Below are positions 24,761 through 37,789 of a stretch of DNA of 64,000 nucleotides, in pieces. Position numbers and translations under genes: made by a program. The notes under the pieces were generated by a model. The model was not told the DNA's origin, made no database searches, and worked only from the letters and a program-made list of their open reading frames with translations. Origin of the DNA: Liolophura sinensis (taxonomy: Eukaryota > Mollusca > Polyplacophora > Chitonida > Chitonidae); assembly GCF_032854445.1 (NCBI RefSeq), contig NC_088305.1, positions 3,761,152 to 3,825,151 of the forward strand, written 5' to 3'. Positions within the stretch are counted from its first letter, which is position 1. Each line of letters starts with the position of its first letter.

Positions 24761-26280
24761 AGATATAAACACAAAATACAAAAATAATTAACAACTAGGG
24801 CAAATAACTGGGGAGAATCATGTTCTTTTTAAACATTTTTGCAAAAAGGAATGAAACATGTAGTCGAAATGAAGCAAGAAAAAAGTTAGTCGTTCAGGAA
24901 TGTGTATGACTCTGTAACGCATTGAGAACTGAATGGGTGTTTGTAAATTCAGGCTGGAAGCCACAGGCCACACAACCTTACAGGCTCGACATCGCCACTT
25001 GTTGCTGACAGGAAGCATACTGCGGTCGACTTGAAATCAGACCTCACAACCATGCCACCCTGTCCCTGGTCGTCGCTTTGCTGTAATTCGAACCGGTCAG
25101 TTGATACCTCGCACGGCTCATTCCACAGGTCTCCTCCAAATCAGGCGGCCAATGGAAAGCTTGGCCAGAAGCCAACTGAGCCAGGGAGCGGCAGCAGAGA
25201 CTTCCTGTGCCCGATCAGAAGACAGACCTGTATGACAGCCATCCCCCTTCTCTTCCTCGGTACCTTGCTGGATTTTGTCCTTCCGCGCTAAAGCCGTATT
25301 GATTTTACGTGTTAACCATCTGAAGGCATTGTCATTGTCAAGCGAAGACTACACGCTTCGTCTCCTGCTTAGACCCGTCTGAATGCAGCTAATAACCGCC
25401 CCATCCTCCCCGGCCAGAGAATCTTCCTGGACCACCCCACAGCGCATCCCTAAAGGCTGTAGACTGAAGCTACTGCAATCCTGATGGCATGCCACAGACA
25501 ACCATAAATCACACAGAAAGCTAAGAGAAAGCTCCATAAGGCATTTTAACTGTAATCCTAAAATTTTAAAAACATGCACATGAGATGGGAATCACAATGA
25601 ACACAAATTTTTTTTTTGCTCTTCTTTTTCGGATAAATATTTTAGGGTTTAACTTTTGATGCAAATAAGTTTGAAACAAGATTTATTTTGCCACTGTAAT
25701 TATTACTGGAAATAAGCAACAACATTTCGCAATGTAACAAAATGTTTTCAAAAATAAAACAACATGAATGTATTCTTGTATATTAATTATGTCAGCAACG
25801 ATGACCTTAATATGTCAACCACATCTTAATTTTAAATTGAAAACTACAAAGCCTAACACTAGATTCATTTATATTTTTTCATTTAAATGATATGTATAAA
25901 TCTGCACCCAATCCAAAGTTATTAAAGTCCAAAATTTCCAAATTACAAATTTTAAAATGCGTGAATTGTAAGCATTGAAGCATAGTTTTGCTCTTTCAGC
26001 CCATAAAACGTGAGTGAATTTATTTTTCTGTTTGTTTTTTCATTTTTTCAAACAGTGTCTGTACATGAGTAAACTATGTTGGGCTTAGTGAGACCTGCAG
26101 ATATTTGAACTAGAACACACAATAAGGAATTTGAAACTGAAACCTTAGAACCAATTTAAAATTATTTTGTCCTGAGAATCTACCACCCCCACCACCCTGA
26201 GCCCCTACCACCCAAAAAACAATACAGTTTTGCCAAGTCAAGATTGATGCCAAGTTACATGTATGTATCATTGGGGCCAG
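24761..26280. other. Intron stretch without recognised features
   Basis: 25010-25470 is GC-richer single-copy-looking sequence; the rest is AT-rich. No exon or element recognised. Confidence 0.4.
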
Positions 26281-26314
26281 GCAACCTGGGGATGGTTGTG
26301 GGTTTCCTCCGACC
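26281..26314 (+). mobile_element. SINE core fragment
   Basis: GCAACCTGGGGATGGTTGTG followed by GGTTTCCTCCGACC matches the junction of the SINE middle and core only. Confidence 0.55.
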
Positions 26315-26953
26315 AAAGCTTGCCGTCGGCAATGAATCAAATCAATGGAGGGAAGAACTCAAAACGAAGAATGCATTGTATATACTCCTAATGGACGCTA
26401 CTTTATTCGATATTTACAGCTACAATTCCACACTAGGAATATATATTTTAGGGTATAACAAGATATCAGTTCAAATATTCAACACTGTGATTTGAAGACA
26501 AGCGTGTGCCAAATGAAATATGCGAGTTTATTTTGGAATTGCAGGTGTCATGGTTTAATATGAATAAAATAATATTATGACTGAATTATGAGTTATGACT
26601 TCAACAAAAAGGGAGCTTATCCAATATGATTTACAGGTGTGAAATGTTGATGTGTACAAACTACTACAAACAATCATTCATATGTCTGAAATTACTTATA
26701 TACATTTTCACGAGAAAAAGCCATCTTTGTGATGACTTGTGGTCATCATTTTTATTCTCAACTCTTAAAAACAAGTCATTTTGTTGAGAACAAAGATTCT
26801 CAATGTACGATATACAAAATGTAGTTACTTTGGACATAACTCTGGCTGTATCTGGTGTTACAGTATAGCTTACGACACGACTAGTTCTATCACGGAATGG
26901 CTTTAACAATTGCAGCCACCATCAAGACTCCCATAGCCCTATAGACATACATC

Positions 26954-27168
26954 TACCCTTAATGACCTGAAAATTCAGCCACAAAAGAGCATTTTTGGAG
27001 GCCAGTAAAAGTCATGAGATATTACTTCTGGTGCTAAAATTTTCCCAGTAGGATATCATCCTACTTTCCAAACACCTCTCAAAGCACCTTTCTAAAATCA
27101 ATAAAATTCCCAGATTCTGGAAAAATGAGCAACTTACTCATGGACGAAATTTTAGATCATTTAGGGTA
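26954..27168. mobile_element. MITE-like family B, TIRs and TA flanks
   Basis: 215-bp element bounded by TACCCTTAATGACCT on the left and AGATCATTTAGGGTA on the right, which are inverted repeats of each other with few mismatches. The outermost TA could be the target duplication, as in Tc1/mariner-derived MITEs. Internal sequence is shared with 27864-28085 and 41102-41296. No coding capacity. Confidence 0.72.
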
Positions 27169-27863
27169 TATATGAACAAAACGTCACACCTATGGCCTCT
27201 GACTGCGACAACAATAGATGTCCTCTGTAAGCAACATCTAGCTAGTCACCAAACAAAGACGAACCAGGCAAAAACGACAAACTAACGCAGAACAGGGGAT
27301 CTCAAAATAACCGCACAAACCAGTGGACATTAGAAAGTCTCACATAATGGAAGGACGAAGAAAGCGAGCAAGCTGAAGGAGGACACGACACAAAGCTTTG
27401 ATTTTCAAGAAGAACTGAGGGTTTCTGAAGGCAGATTACTAGACACAAGCCTCATCAGAGAAAGCTCGCCACTGGCTAGAGACGAATCAGTGAGGGAGGA
27501 TCAGGTCTCTGCTTTGATCAGGGAAAGATGCCGCTAGTCACCGCACAGTTCTTAACCACTTCTTAACGACCGTCCTTCCATCTTCACAAACCCAAAAGGG
27601 TCTCCTCTTCTTTTTTTTTTTTTCCTTTTTTTTTTGTGCCCGCACCAAAGGAATTTGCTAATCTGTCCAGAGATACTAAATAGAGATGAGGAAGATGTGC
27701 ACAACAAACAGCTTGTGACTAGTTTTCGATACGACAGACATTTTGCTTTTTGTTGGAGGTATTCCTTGTCCAAGCAAGCTGGCATTAATTTTCAACGCTG
27801 AAAAAAATAAGCAGCGAGACACGACACTTGTACAATGTTCTACTCTAAATAGTTTTTAACATA
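27169..27863. other. Spacer between two family-B copies
   Basis: GC-richer, single-copy-looking intron sequence with a poly-T/C run at 27610-27635. No exon seen. Confidence 0.4.
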
Positions 27864-28085
27864 TACCCTAAATGACCTAAACATTCACCCACAAAAGTTC
27901 ATTTTTAGAGGCAAATAAATGTCACGAAATATTATTTTAGGTGCTGCAACTTACAATTTTCCAGTAGAATATCATTCCATCTTCCAAGGAATTTAACCTC
28001 AAAAGGCCTTTCCGATCTCAAAAGAACTCTCAGAATCAAGAAAAATGAGCAAGTTAGTCACGGAGGAAATTTGTGCTCATTTATA
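27864..28085. mobile_element. MITE-like family B, second copy
   Basis: Left end TACCCTAAATGACCTAAAC is better preserved than in the 26954 copy. The right end (GTGCTCATTTATA) has lost part of the TIR. Internal landmarks CCACAAAAGTTCATTTTTAG and GAAAAATGAGCAAGTTAGTC are in the same order and orientation as in the first copy, 0.7 kb away. Confidence 0.7.
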
Positions 28086-28295
28086 CTACTACATGTATCT
28101 TCTCGCGGTTATTCTTTCTGTCTTTTTTCTTGCCCACTAAAAACTTAATTCATATGCCCTCTGCGAAGTGACTTCATTCAGATCCAATTTTCTATAGCTA
28201 TATTTTTCAGTACTGCACCGATGTACACGAAAGTCTGGCTCCTCTAGAGAAAAGACTACTTCAGATTTTCACAGTACAAACATAAGCAAAAAATA

Positions 28296-28372
28296 CTTTA
28301 TTTATTTACTCATTCTTATGATTGGTGTTTTACGACAAACTCAAGAATATTTTACTTATGCGATGGCAACAC
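28296..28372 (-). mobile_element. V-SINE/RUDI-like SINE, 3' end fragment
   Basis: TTTATTTATTTACTC tail, GATTGGTGTTTTACGACAAA, CTCAAGAATATTTTACTTAT and GCGATGGCAAC. Core and head are absent. Confidence 0.82.
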
Positions 28373-28710
28373 TAGTCTATATAACCCCTATGCCACAGAG
28401 GCCCCTAATATTATTGAAAATGCCTTAGGACATGGGCATATTGACAATTTTATGAAATTCCTGTAAAATATATCTGTTCCTGTGTTACATGCTAAAATTA
28501 TACATTAAACAATTTTCCCATGATTAGAGAATTAAGTTCTCATGATATGCACATATAGATTCATCTCCGTGTTGAAAATGTATCATTTCAGGGAATTTAA
28601 ATAACTCATATATACAAATATATATATGAAAGTTATCCCGTGGTACATCAATTTCTGTTTTCTACATCTGCCCGGCTCATTCAACTGCTCCATGGTTCCA
28701 CTGAACAAGA

Positions 28711-28900
28711 ATTTAAAAATAACAACTTAACTATTTAAATTTAAAAATAACAACTTAACTATTTAAATTTAAAAATAACAACTTAACTATTTAAATTTAA
28801 AAGTAACAACTTAACTATTTAAATTTAAAAATAACAACTTAACTATTAAATTTAAAAATAACAACTTAACTATTTAAATTTAAAAATAACAACTTCACTA
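28711..28900. repeat. 28-bp AT-rich tandem array, about 7 units
   Basis: The unit contains TTTAAAAATAACAACTTAAC and TATTTAAA. Units are nearly identical; one lost a T (near 28848), and one has G for A (near 28803). The palindromic junction TTTAAATTTAAA recurs between units. Confidence 0.95.
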
Positions 28901-30435
28901 TTTTCAAGACATCAAAACCAAATTTTTGTACAAAAGGGAGGAGCCACAAACATCTCATCCAGTCAGAACGGACATGTACATTTATATATAGATCATAATC
29001 ATGTCGTATTATATAAAAATCACATATATTCTAATGCTCCAGGAGTCCATATCCGCATGCTTCGATCTAAGCAATTCAAAACTTCAATTCAGGTTTCAAT
29101 TTGTTCAACAGTTTGAATGACGGACCAAGCTTTTCTGAGGGGATAAAAATCGTCAAAGTCAGAGGTACACGTAAGCCTCTGAAGATCACTTCAGTCTAGT
29201 AAACTCAACCATGTCCTTACAGTTGTCATGGGGTTTCAGGGCTGGATCACTGGTGTATTAATTATACAGTACTCAGACTGTAAGTTTCACGCTCAGCCAG
29301 CCTGCACAGGTTTCACAGTGACACGTACGTCTACCTAGTCCCATCACAACTTGTCAGGCAGCTCCAGCTCCGTAATAGTCGTTTTTAGCATCGTTTGCGA
29401 TCGCACAGTGGTAATTTTGCTGTCCATCTTCTGTCATGTGACCAACCTCCGCCGGCTAGGGATCTTGTTTTCTTACTCGAGGCTTAGCCACATGTTTTTG
29501 AAATATTAATGAGATTGTACGGATGTGTCAGAATCAAACTTCTCGCCTCTGGTACCATAGGATATTGAGCTGGACACTGATAGATGAAACGGCCATTAAT
29601 TGCTCTGACATACTTTCCCAGAAACACAGACTGCCATGGGAAAATAAAGTCCATGCATGATGGTCACTTCTTTATCCTAGTAAAGCCACTTATTATTGAA
29701 AATAATGTGATCAACATTTTCAGACACTCTAATTTACCCATATTTCACATATTTTTTCCTTATTTAAGAGTAACATATAAATGTTAACGCGCAGACCAGG
29801 CAAACTTTCTTATTCAATGCCTTCTTCGAAAGCATTTATAGTCACTTGGTTGCAGCCAATGCATGTGTATTCCAAAAATACAAATATGTGAATGACCTAA
29901 AGTCTTGTTGCAAAAAGGACTTAAGACTCGCTTGTGACAGGATCGGTCAAAAAGAGGCGTAGAAAAGAGCCTGACAGGTTGACGAGCAAGTCTGGGTCTC
30001 ATGAACCACGAAGATGTCACAAAGCAACTGCTTGATAGGCGTGTGCAAATGTTGCTCTTGTGGGCAGGGGGTGTTGAACTTTGACCAGAAACACATTTTC
30101 CTCTTCTGAGAAGATTATTCATAACCTTTTCTCAATGCTGATTAATCTATGTGTATCAATATTCGAAATTATCCGAGTTCATCGAATGATTGAAAGTCGA
30201 TCGCTATCATAGGGAACTTTCCCAACACTGCTTATATGCCTCGGGTCCTTCTGTTAGAATATTAATGAGGCAAAATAGCCTGCCCTCTCGCAGGATTTCT
30301 CCAAATTCTCCAAGTTTTTATTTCAACATAAATGATTTAGTTTATGAACGAACTTTAAGATGTCGCACTCAGAATTTGTTTAAAAATCCTAATTTTGGGC
30401 AGCCATGTCACTTTACATTTTTCTGATACAAATCA
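28901..30435. other. Intron stretch without recognised features
   Basis: 29290-29600 and 29850-30300 are less AT-rich than average. No exon, RNA gene or repeat family recognised. Confidence 0.4.
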
Positions 30436-30612
30436 AAATATTAATCAAACTTCAAAACTCTCTTACATGTAAATGGCACTATATAAGGTGAATGGCACTA
30501 TATCAGGTGAATGGCACTATATAAGGTAAACAGCACTATATAAGGTGAATAAATCAATCAGAATTAAAAAGGTGTTACTTGAAAAATGCTAAACTTTAGA
30601 TAAAATACAGTA
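30436..30612. mobile_element. MITE-like family C, copy with internal 19-bp amplification
   Basis: The right part, GAATAAATCAATCAGAATTA then CTAAACTTTAGATAAAATAC and AGTA, matches the copies at 36469 and 54485. The left TIR is not visible. Just inside, AATGGCACTATATAAGGTG is tandemly repeated four times (30473-30549), where the other copies have a single GGCCCTATAAGGTGGATG-like segment. Confidence 0.65.
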
Positions 30613-33600
30613 CATATCTGTCTACCAAGGTATCATTAGGAGCTAAAAACAAACCCATCTGCATGAGACTGTAGTTTGCATAAACCCTACGATAAATCTC
30701 ATCCTCATCAAGATGAATGGGCACTCAGAGTAAAGAAACACTTTATCTCTCCCTAGTGAAATGTTTACCTACACCCAAACACATGTTTTCATAAAGGGAT
30801 TTGTACAGACTGAAGATAAACACATTCTCCACTCTACAAAACATACAGGTACATGTACATCTGTTATGTATTATAAGTGAAAATGATGCAAAATGCTACT
30901 TGAACGAGCATTTAAGTGTTTACAAATTTCTCGACAGTAACAGGAAGGCTGCATCCATGTTACAAAATAATTTCAATAAAATATTCCAGATGGAAATGGG
31001 GTTTTTTTTTTCTTCTTTTCAAGACTATTTCCATTGATTCTGTTTGGACATGTTGGACAGATTGCAGCTGATATCAAATATTTGCTCAGTGAAATCAAGA
31101 AACGGGAAGGGGTCACAAACAAAGTCTGTTTATAAATCTTGCAGATAGAAATCAAATAACTGCTTTCCTACAAGTTCAGGTTGCAGATTAATTGACTGGT
31201 GAGCACCACTTGAGTATATGTCTGTCTACCCACACTACAGCTTCTGAAGTGTGACGTTTACACTTGAACAAAAAAAGCTGATTAAAACGACATTCCAAAA
31301 TGTATAAATTTTTTTTCTAAAACCTGCATATATTTTCACATACTAAACAATCCTCATAAAATAACTGAGTCAAACCATTGTGTTTATGATATGTCCCATA
31401 GCGCCATAGAGATGTCGTGAAAAAATAAAATTAAATGTCAAACTGGGAACTTAGAAATATGGAAACCTTTGCTAGGAATCTCGGCCAATCGCCAGTGAGC
31501 AGGTGATGAAAACAAATATGAAAACTAGGTAATAAAACCAAAAGCTAATAGGCAACTGTCAAAATACATTTGGATAAATTGGATCGAACAGTTTCAGAGA
31601 GTATGTATACTATTTATTTTGCGGGTGGGACAGGGGAGACGTCGAGAAGGCAGGTAGGTGGGCGGGGTAGGATGCTGCATTTTTCAGTGACAACCAGTTC
31701 TGTGATCACCAATCAAACATGAAGAATGCATGGCCTGGAGTTTTACCCAAGAACAAATAATGAAATTATCACCGACATCACTTAACCCGGAAAACAACTA
31801 CAACATGGCAATGGTTAATGACCAGGGTGACATGACAGCTAAACCCCTCCTCTTCTCTCTCTGCCCCGCGGACTGACAGGTAGACACATAAAACATACAC
31901 ACCCTAACGAGTTCTAGCTGGTGCACTCAGATACAGGTAACCACAACATGTGCCATCCAGTGACTGGATAAGGGATAGGAGAAAGGACAAAATAAACAAG
32001 TCCGACGACGCTACAGAACCAGCAAATCATCTCTATTTAATTCCTAGATGTTTGGAAGACAACTGTTGTCTCACACATATTTAACGGTATCAAATGGGAT
32101 TGAAGCTAGATGATCCTTCAAAACAATGCAATACCAATACAGACAATACGTTCTTATATGTGTTGTTATTGTTAATTAGAATATACATCAATTAGCTTCA
32201 TGTGAATTAGAAGGACTGTCAGGTACCCACCAAAGGGAGGGGGTTTTAACTTTCCAACATTGTTCGAGCACTTCGGTCTGCCCCATGCACACAAAAACCT
32301 GACTGCCATTAAATATGTGAATGGCATATTTAAGGAGAAGAAAACATAAAAAAGATGCCAAAATCAGATGAAAGAGCGTCAAAACTTATTTGCAAATATG
32401 GTCTTTAATATTTTTGGGGATTTTTTTTTTTTTAAGAGAAAGGGGTTATTTTAAATATTTTTGTATGGTGGGTATATGGGACCAACTTTTGGTATTTATC
32501 GTTGTTGCACAATAATGTTCTAAATGAGGATCTTATCCTTGTCTCACAAATTTATCTGAATGTGAATCTGTTGTTTATATCGAAACATATGCATTTAACC
32601 TAAATTATGATAATATTTATGAACATATCAAAAATATAAATATGATCCAAATTAAGGTTTAATACATTTGTTACCTGAAAAGGACAACCTCCAGAGCAAA
32701 AATATTTATTAAACCTGTGTTACACGCTCATTTATGATAGTATTAAACAAAGGCCATAAATACCAAAAGGTGGTCCCAAATACCCACCATACAAAAATTG
32801 TTTTCAAATACCCTTTACTCCTTAAGGAAAAATAAGAAAAAATATTGAAAACCACACTTAGGAATAAGTTTGCACACTCTTTCATCGGAACTTTGTCATT
32901 TTTATGTTTTCTCCGCCTTGGGAAGTGAAAAATTCTACAGCACGGCCAAGATTAAAAAACCAGTCAAATACACCAGCAGAAGATTTACCCTGCTTAAAAC
33001 CAACTGTTGAACTTTAATTTCACATGATGTACAAATATGTTGATTGATTGATTGGTGTTCTTAACATTCATGGTAACGAAAAGTTTGTTAAAAACAAGGC
33101 TCATCGAACATATATGACAGACACATATCATGTTAATATATAAAACCTTCATTCCTTGATAAGAACAAGACATTCGAAACTCCAGTCGAAAGTCGAGAAG
33201 GCTGATACATTTTTTGTTTTATTCTATTATTTCTCCACATCCGAAAAATCCTCCTTTTATAACTGCACCTGTATACATACCTATAGAGGACAGAGGGCAT
33301 ATATACTGCCCTCTACCTACATGTGATACATGTTGCGACATTAAGCGACAGTATCAAGGAACGCACAATGAACACAGACATGCACGTACACATGATCAAC
33401 GTAAAGTGAAACACAGGCCAGCGCCGCAGATTGTCAATTATTCACGAGAAGAAATATGGCCTGATCAATGAGAAGGAAAATTGAAAATTCTCTCCAGCAA
33501 ACATGTGAAAAGCATGTGATTTCATGTGCATGTGATTAGGAAGGGCTGCTGTGTCACTACCCTCACTTAGCAGTCATTAGGGATGTGTGTGAGTGTGGGG

Positions 33601-34516
33601 AATGGGAGGGGGGAACACAGGGCACTGTTAGTTGGAGGGGAGGAGGGAGACTTAAGCTTTAGTACTGTCCTAACAACACTCCTGTAGGCACCTGGGGCTC
33701 TCACAAAGACAACAAGGAAGCGGGGAAAGCCACATCTCAGTTACCGTGGCGACACACACAATGGGGGAATGCAGTCTCTTCCCTGACCACACATCATGGG
33801 AAGCCCAAGCCATGGTTGTTGTAATTAACAGCTATCTAATCCCCCACTGGGGCATCAACTTCTTGATAGATGGGAAGAAAAAAAAAGCCCTAGCTTAAAG
33901 GTAATAACCAAAAAGCTCAATTAAATTATTTGTTCATTGCCATGGAAACGGTTGATGTTGCAGATAGGTGTTATTAAGCAGTGACGGATCAAAGTGCGAG
34001 AGAGGAAGTTAAAGTAGACAGTAATCACAGGTATCATTAGTAACCTGGTTTCACTGTAACACCGCTGCCCAGTCATCCAGCCAAGTGCCAGGATGTAAAC
34101 CTCAAATTCCACGTGCCTATAGTTCACTTTTGTCAGATCAAAGAAGCTCAGAATACAGAAGCCTCTTGGTATGGAGGTACATCTATGTACCTAGCAAAGG
34201 CACCAGGAGAGCGCCGTAATGGACACCTAGGTGGCAGACATTATCCCTGGGCTGTACAAAGACACCGGAGGGGCGGAACTTGACGGACATAATCTCTCAG
34301 CTGGTATCCACTGAAGTAGAAGGCCTTTTGCATTCATCTTACTAGCTCTCCTGCTAAGTTTTAGGCTTTAATCTCCTTGAGTCGACTGAAAAACATGACC
34401 TTTAAACAAGACACTACTTACTGGACTTCTGCACGCTCAGTTGAGATCTGTCAGACAAACGAGCAGAGCATGCAGAGTACTTACAAATTTCAGTAAGTCC
34501 ATCAAAATACAACTTT
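30613..34516. other. Intron stretch without recognised features
   Basis: Within the 13.4-kb intron. 33540-34300 is distinctly less AT-rich, with CpG and few simple repeats. No exon, RNA gene or element recognised. Short poly-T runs occur at 31001-31011 and 32421-32434. Confidence 0.4.
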
Positions 34517-34970
34517 GTGTTCATACATCCGTGTTCATACACTTGTGTTCACACACCCTCATTCACGCACCCGTGTTCACACACCCTCGTTCACACACCC
34601 ATGTTCACAAACCCTTGTTCATACAACCGTGTTCATACACCTGTGTTCACACACCCGCGTTCACGCACCCGTGTTCACACACCCTCGTTCATACACCCGT
34701 GTTCATACACCCGTGTTCACACACCATCATTCATACACCCGTGTTCACAAACCCGCCTTCATACACCCTCGTTCATACACCCGTGTTCATACACCCGCAT
34801 TCACACACCCTCGTTCACATACCTGTGTTCACACACCTGTGTTAACACACCCGCGTTCACACACCCTCGTTCATACACCCGTGTTCACACACGCATGTTC
34901 ACACACCCATGTTCATACACCTATGTTCATACACCCGTGCCCATACACTTGTGTTCATCCATCTGTGTTC
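34517..34970. repeat. 14-bp tandem array, about 32 units
   Basis: Unit TTCATACACCCGTG with variants TTCACACACCCTCG and similar. As 14 is not a multiple of three, a 42-bp (14-residue) period runs in all three plus-strand frames without stops, giving His/Thr/Pro-rich open frames of up to about 247 codons. These are by-products of the array. Confidence 0.95.
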
Positions 34971-36468
34971 AATGATGTGGATGTTTTCTTTGTGTTACAA
35001 AAGGAAGTAAAAAATATTGTTTGCCTTCATGAGAACTGCCCCAGAAATACTTTTTTTCTTTTTTTAACTTTCAGCTGTGAAAAACAGCTCCACAAGCTTC
35101 TTGGTTTCTCGGCTGGTCAACCTGAGATAATCGAAGTACATGTAGAAAAGCTCAGCCTGTGGGTCCAAGACATCTCAAGTCTTCATTTCATTCTTTCTTT
35201 TAATTTTTCAAAAATGTGTTTATTTGATTTTATATACCAATTCCCTTTCGATGGATGATGTCAAGCCAATGCTGGATTTGACATCAGAGATCTACATACA
35301 TGTCAGACTTCATTGAACAGGTAATACTGCAGAACAAGTCCTTCCATCAAACCAGTTTGAGCACGGATTGGTTCATCTCTTTAATACAGTGTGACAGAGT
35401 TATAATTACTAGGAAGCCCCCCACAGCTCATTACAATAATGATAATACTACCTGGTTATACATTAGCGTGCCTGTAATCTCACCCCGTCACATTGAGCTC
35501 ATCCCCCATTATACGCGCTTTAAGCTAACAAAACAGTACAGGTTTGAGGCATACAGAAAAGATAACCAGCATGCGTCTTGTTGCATTACACCCAGCAGTT
35601 TTGTCAGAAGCCGAAGAAAGGCAATTGGAACATCGATCAGTGAAAAATGCGAGTCGCAAACACAGTGAAGTCTTCTGTCAATATATTAGACCATTCCATT
35701 GATCGCAGTCTCAAATATCGCTTTATGTCCATTCCAGGCAGGTTCCTTTTGTTTCCACTGTCTCTAATAAGTGCCCAACATGGCTCAAAGTTAGAGCCTC
35801 GCCATGCCAACTCAGCTTAACAAGAGGATCAATGGAGAGACAAGCAGCCAGGGGGAGACAACTCCAGCCATTACAAACTGATTCATTTTTTTTCCTTACA
35901 TATATTAGATAAAGAAAGGTGAATTGCATCCTTTGACCTATACATCTATGCAAATTGTCAAACCTCAATATTACGTAAAGAACATGTTTGAGACTTTTTT
36001 GTTTGCTTTTCTCACACAGTCCTGAAGTGCTACAGTCTAATATTCAATATTGATGTTTATATCAGCTCGTTATTAATGCTTATTAAGTTGACATTCTGTC
36101 CATTTGTGTTCTCCTTAAATTACATAGTGATGACACCATCTGGCATTCACCTAATTTCAGTCAACACCAAGATGTGACGCGTAGTCTGTGGCTTTTTACA
36201 TTGCCCAAACAATGGTCAATATACAGGAGTGATCACTCCATTTACCACCAAGACAGTGATGATACTGGTTCTAGGCAGCGTACAAACAAACCATTCTCAA
36301 CATGCTGCAGGTACTTTTGAACTACATCTACCCCAGTGGTCATGCTTTATGAGTGCAACTTTACACACACAGCGACAGTTATATTACACACAAAGAACAA
36401 AAGAGTATATGACTTGGACTAACCACTTTTAGGTTCACAATGTCCTATACTTCACCCCAGTGGAAGTG
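34971..36468. other. Intron stretch without recognised features
   Basis: No exon or repeat family recognised between the 14-bp array and the family-C element. Confidence 0.4.
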
Positions 36469-36691
36469 TACTGTATGTCACCCCAAGTTTGGTATATATC
36501 AAAAAAATGCACCTTAAGAAACACATAAAGATCTTTAAACTATACTTTTGATGGAGGTGGTTAAGTCTTTCGGATAAGAACTCAATCAAACTTCAAAGAA
36601 AACTTATTAAGTGGCCCTATAAGGTGGATGAATCAATCAGAATCAAGAAAAACATGTCTTGAAAATGCTTAACTTTAGGTGAAATACAGTA
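36469..36691. mobile_element. MITE-like family C, complete copy
   Basis: Bounded by TACTGTATGTCACCCCAAGT and its inverted counterpart AACTTTAGGTGAAATACAGT+A. About 223 bp including the terminal TA. It lies about 160 bp downstream (gene sense) of the exon at 36854-36962. Confidence 0.72.
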
Positions 36692-36853
36692 CAGACAACA
36701 GCAATATCCAGGCAAAAAAAAAACAAAAAAATTTTTGACCTGGCCAGATCCAGGCTTGCAATATTCTCCATTTCATGCCAATATACATAGGGCCATACTT
36801 ATTCTTGTCAAGCATTTCACCCCAATACAAAGTATGACTGTACAAGTACTTAC

Positions 36854-36962
36854 TCCTTGTCAACAGTGACGTAGACAAAGGTGGCATCCACCACCCCCAG
36901 GGTCTCTGCGGGAGTTTTCTGTCCATCTGCAGGCTTGTCTGTAGCAGGCTCAGGCTCTTCTC
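36854..36962 (-). CDS. PTPRN: PTPRN-like exon: start of the mature ectodomain
   Basis: Exon of 109 nt, phase 1 at the 5' end and phase 2 at the 3' end. Acceptor CTCTCTTCAG, donor GA|GTAAGT. It encodes GEEPEPATDKPADGQKTPAE, then TLGVVDATFVYVTVDK. TFVYVTVDK corresponds to YGYIVTDQK in human PTPRN and to YIVTDRD in PTPRN2. This is the first beta-strand of the membrane-proximal ferredoxin-like ectodomain. The split codon GA|C gives D, so VTVDKD continues in register with VTDRDP. The following intron, 13.4 kb, is the largest between two identified exons and splits the domain just after its first strand. Confidence 0.9.
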
Positions 36963-37789
36963 CTGAAGAGAGATTCAGTAACATTGTCACAAACGCAGCT
37001 CTAAAATCTTGTACCACTGACGGATGAAATGTTCAGAAAAATTATTGAGCATAATTTTCTTCAAATAAACAGTTTTCAATTTAGAGTTGCTTTTTGTAAA
37101 TACTTTATGTTTATGGTTATTTTCCACCCAAGGTATCAAAGAAAGTATTCTTCAGAGTTTCAATGGTCTAACCCAGTAAAACTGTGTTTTCTAGCATGGT
37201 AACTGACCAGCTAAAGTCCATGAATAAACACTGAGATACAAAAATGGGGTACTTGCACATACTTATGGGGTCAATTTAAATCATAAATGCCAAATAAAGT
37301 ATAATGCCTGATGTCAAGTACTTTTCGAACTCATTTTCAAAAACTTTCAAAATCTTAACAAACCACTGCCCAGAATTCAAGTATAGCTACTTTTAAGGGT
37401 TTCAAGGGCCAAGCCAGCCTAAACTTTTTTATTTTGAATATGGAGTGCTCTGACAAACTTCAAAAACAGATATTTCCTGATAAAACCTTCTAAAAAAGGG
37501 ACAGAGACTTTCCTTTCACTCCATGTATTGGTAAGAAAACAAAATAAACAGAGGTGAACGTACTTGTGAAGGAGCAACGTTTCACCATTCATCTTTCCCT
37601 GAATCACACTACCAAGCAGTCAACTAAAAGGGCATAAACCTTGATGTGTGTCAGTCACAAAGCCACAGAAAACATGAACAATACTGGCTGCTACATCATC
37701 CATGCACATATGAATTTTTAACAAGCCATAAAAACGACTGGCTACAGATCAGCAAGACCTCGCATCCACAGCCATGAAGTCCACTTAAT

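Noticed and set aside
33035-33066. GATTGATTGATTGGTGTTCTTAAC as a SINE 3' end
   Set aside because: Only about 15 bases match and the following sequence does not continue into the SINE.
34515-35258. Open frame of 247 codons on the plus strand
   Set aside because: Its first part is the 14-bp array, open in all three frames with the same His/Thr/Pro-rich pattern; the rest is AT-rich with no domain. No promoter or splice context.
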